Positions 63,733 to 64,000 of a stretch of 64,000 nt of DNA are shown here, piece after piece. The stretch covers positions 13,482,420 through 13,546,419 of the forward strand of contig OX421509.1 of assembly GCA_949126835.1 (NCBI GenBank), read 5' to 3'. Position numbers and translations under genes: made by a program. The notes below the pieces were generated by a model. That model had not been told where the DNA came from, did not search any database, and saw only the letters and a program-made list of their open reading frames with translations. The stretch is from Anisus vortex. Its lineage: Eukaryota > Mollusca > Gastropoda > Planorbidae. Every line of letters starts with the position of its first letter. The first letter of the stretch is position 1.

Positions 63733-64000
63733 AAAACACTATTATAAGATGGACCGCTTGTTCTATTTATAGAGCTTATGTGTTGCTTTTTTCCGTGCGC
63801 AGCCAATAACGCTGTCCTAAATGACTTCTACACGTGCCTAAAGACTTCCGCTGCATACGACTTTTGATTTTAATCTTAATTTTCCGTTGTGAAAATCCAA
63901 AGACTATAATAAAACGGAAGTGTACAATACAAACGGGAATCGGAAAATTCCGAAAAGAAGTCATTCTAGTCATCAAATAGCAAGAATATTAAAGCAAGCC
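63733..64000 (-). mobile_element. MITE-1 copy cut by the window end
   Basis: Starts CAAAACACTATTATAAGATG, GACCGCTTGTTCTATTTATA, then TGCGCAGCCAATAACGCTGT, TTCCGCTGCATACGAC and GAATCGGAAAATTCCGAAAA, ending at AAAGCAAGCC. The far terminal repeat lies beyond the window. At 63899-63913 CAAAGACTATAATAA, the terminal motif itself, appears inside the element. Confidence 0.9.

Overview
This window is animal (metazoan) nuclear DNA with no protein-coding host gene, rRNA or functional tRNA gene that I can support. Almost everything recognisable is repetitive: tRNA-derived SINEs, 3' ends of non-LTR retrotransposons (LINEs), hAT and piggyBac-type cut-and-paste elements, several MITE-like inverted-repeat elements, and a very heavy load of micro- and minisatellites. 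The element mix and the abundance of simple sequence suggest an invertebrate, most likely a mollusc such as a gastropod. That is an inference from general knowledge, held with low to moderate confidence. Nothing looks prokaryotic: there are no operons, no dense ORFs and no ribosome-binding sites.

Layout. 1-5 kb: CT and ATCC/ATCT microsatellites, GA tracts, a short hAT element, the first SINE-A copy, and a hAT element split by another inverted-repeat element. 5-9 kb: SINE-A copies, a LINE-A 3' end and the first SINE-B copy. 9-16 kb: a 1.3 kb GAGAGTAA array, a 32 x 32-bp minisatellite (11743-12766), a LINE-A 3' end and an 11-bp minisatellite. 16-22 kb: another LINE-A end, GA/GACA arrays, a (TA)n tract and SINE-A copies. 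22.8-25.6 kb: a three-level nest (a hAT element inside MITE-1 inside LINE-A), then a SINE-A copy whose central 49 bp is amplified nine times. 25.6-34 kb: a 22-bp array, an intact MITE-1, a short hAT element with a perfect 8-bp duplication, two related 17-bp arrays around a TG tract, and a SINE-A copy carrying a 105-bp hairpin element. 34.1-36.8 kb: a minisatellite of about 99 copies of 28 bp that is open in three frames. 37-50 kb: scattered SINEs, GA arrays (including the 1.4 kb polypurine block at 42-43.5 kb), two SINE halves in inverted orientation and a 37-bp array. 50-56 kb: a 45-bp array, a pair of ~150-bp inverted arms, and a second nest in which one LINE-A copy is interrupted by a 1.9 kb hAT element and, separately, by the 3' end of a different LINE (LINE-B). 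55-64 kb: piggyBac-like TTAA elements, a short hAT element, SINE copies, a G-rich 23-bp array and a MITE-1 copy cut by the window end.

How the parts relate. SINE-B ends in about 45 bp that resemble the 3' end of LINE-A, as expected if LINE-A reverse transcriptase mobilises SINE-B. The short hAT elements share termini with the two 1.8-1.9 kb hAT copies, one of which still shows the C-terminal motif of a hAT transposase. Related uninterrupted copies elsewhere in the window act as empty sites, so several insertion boundaries and target-site duplications can be read directly. All transposon reading frames seen are broken. The long ORFs in the window come from tandem repeats.
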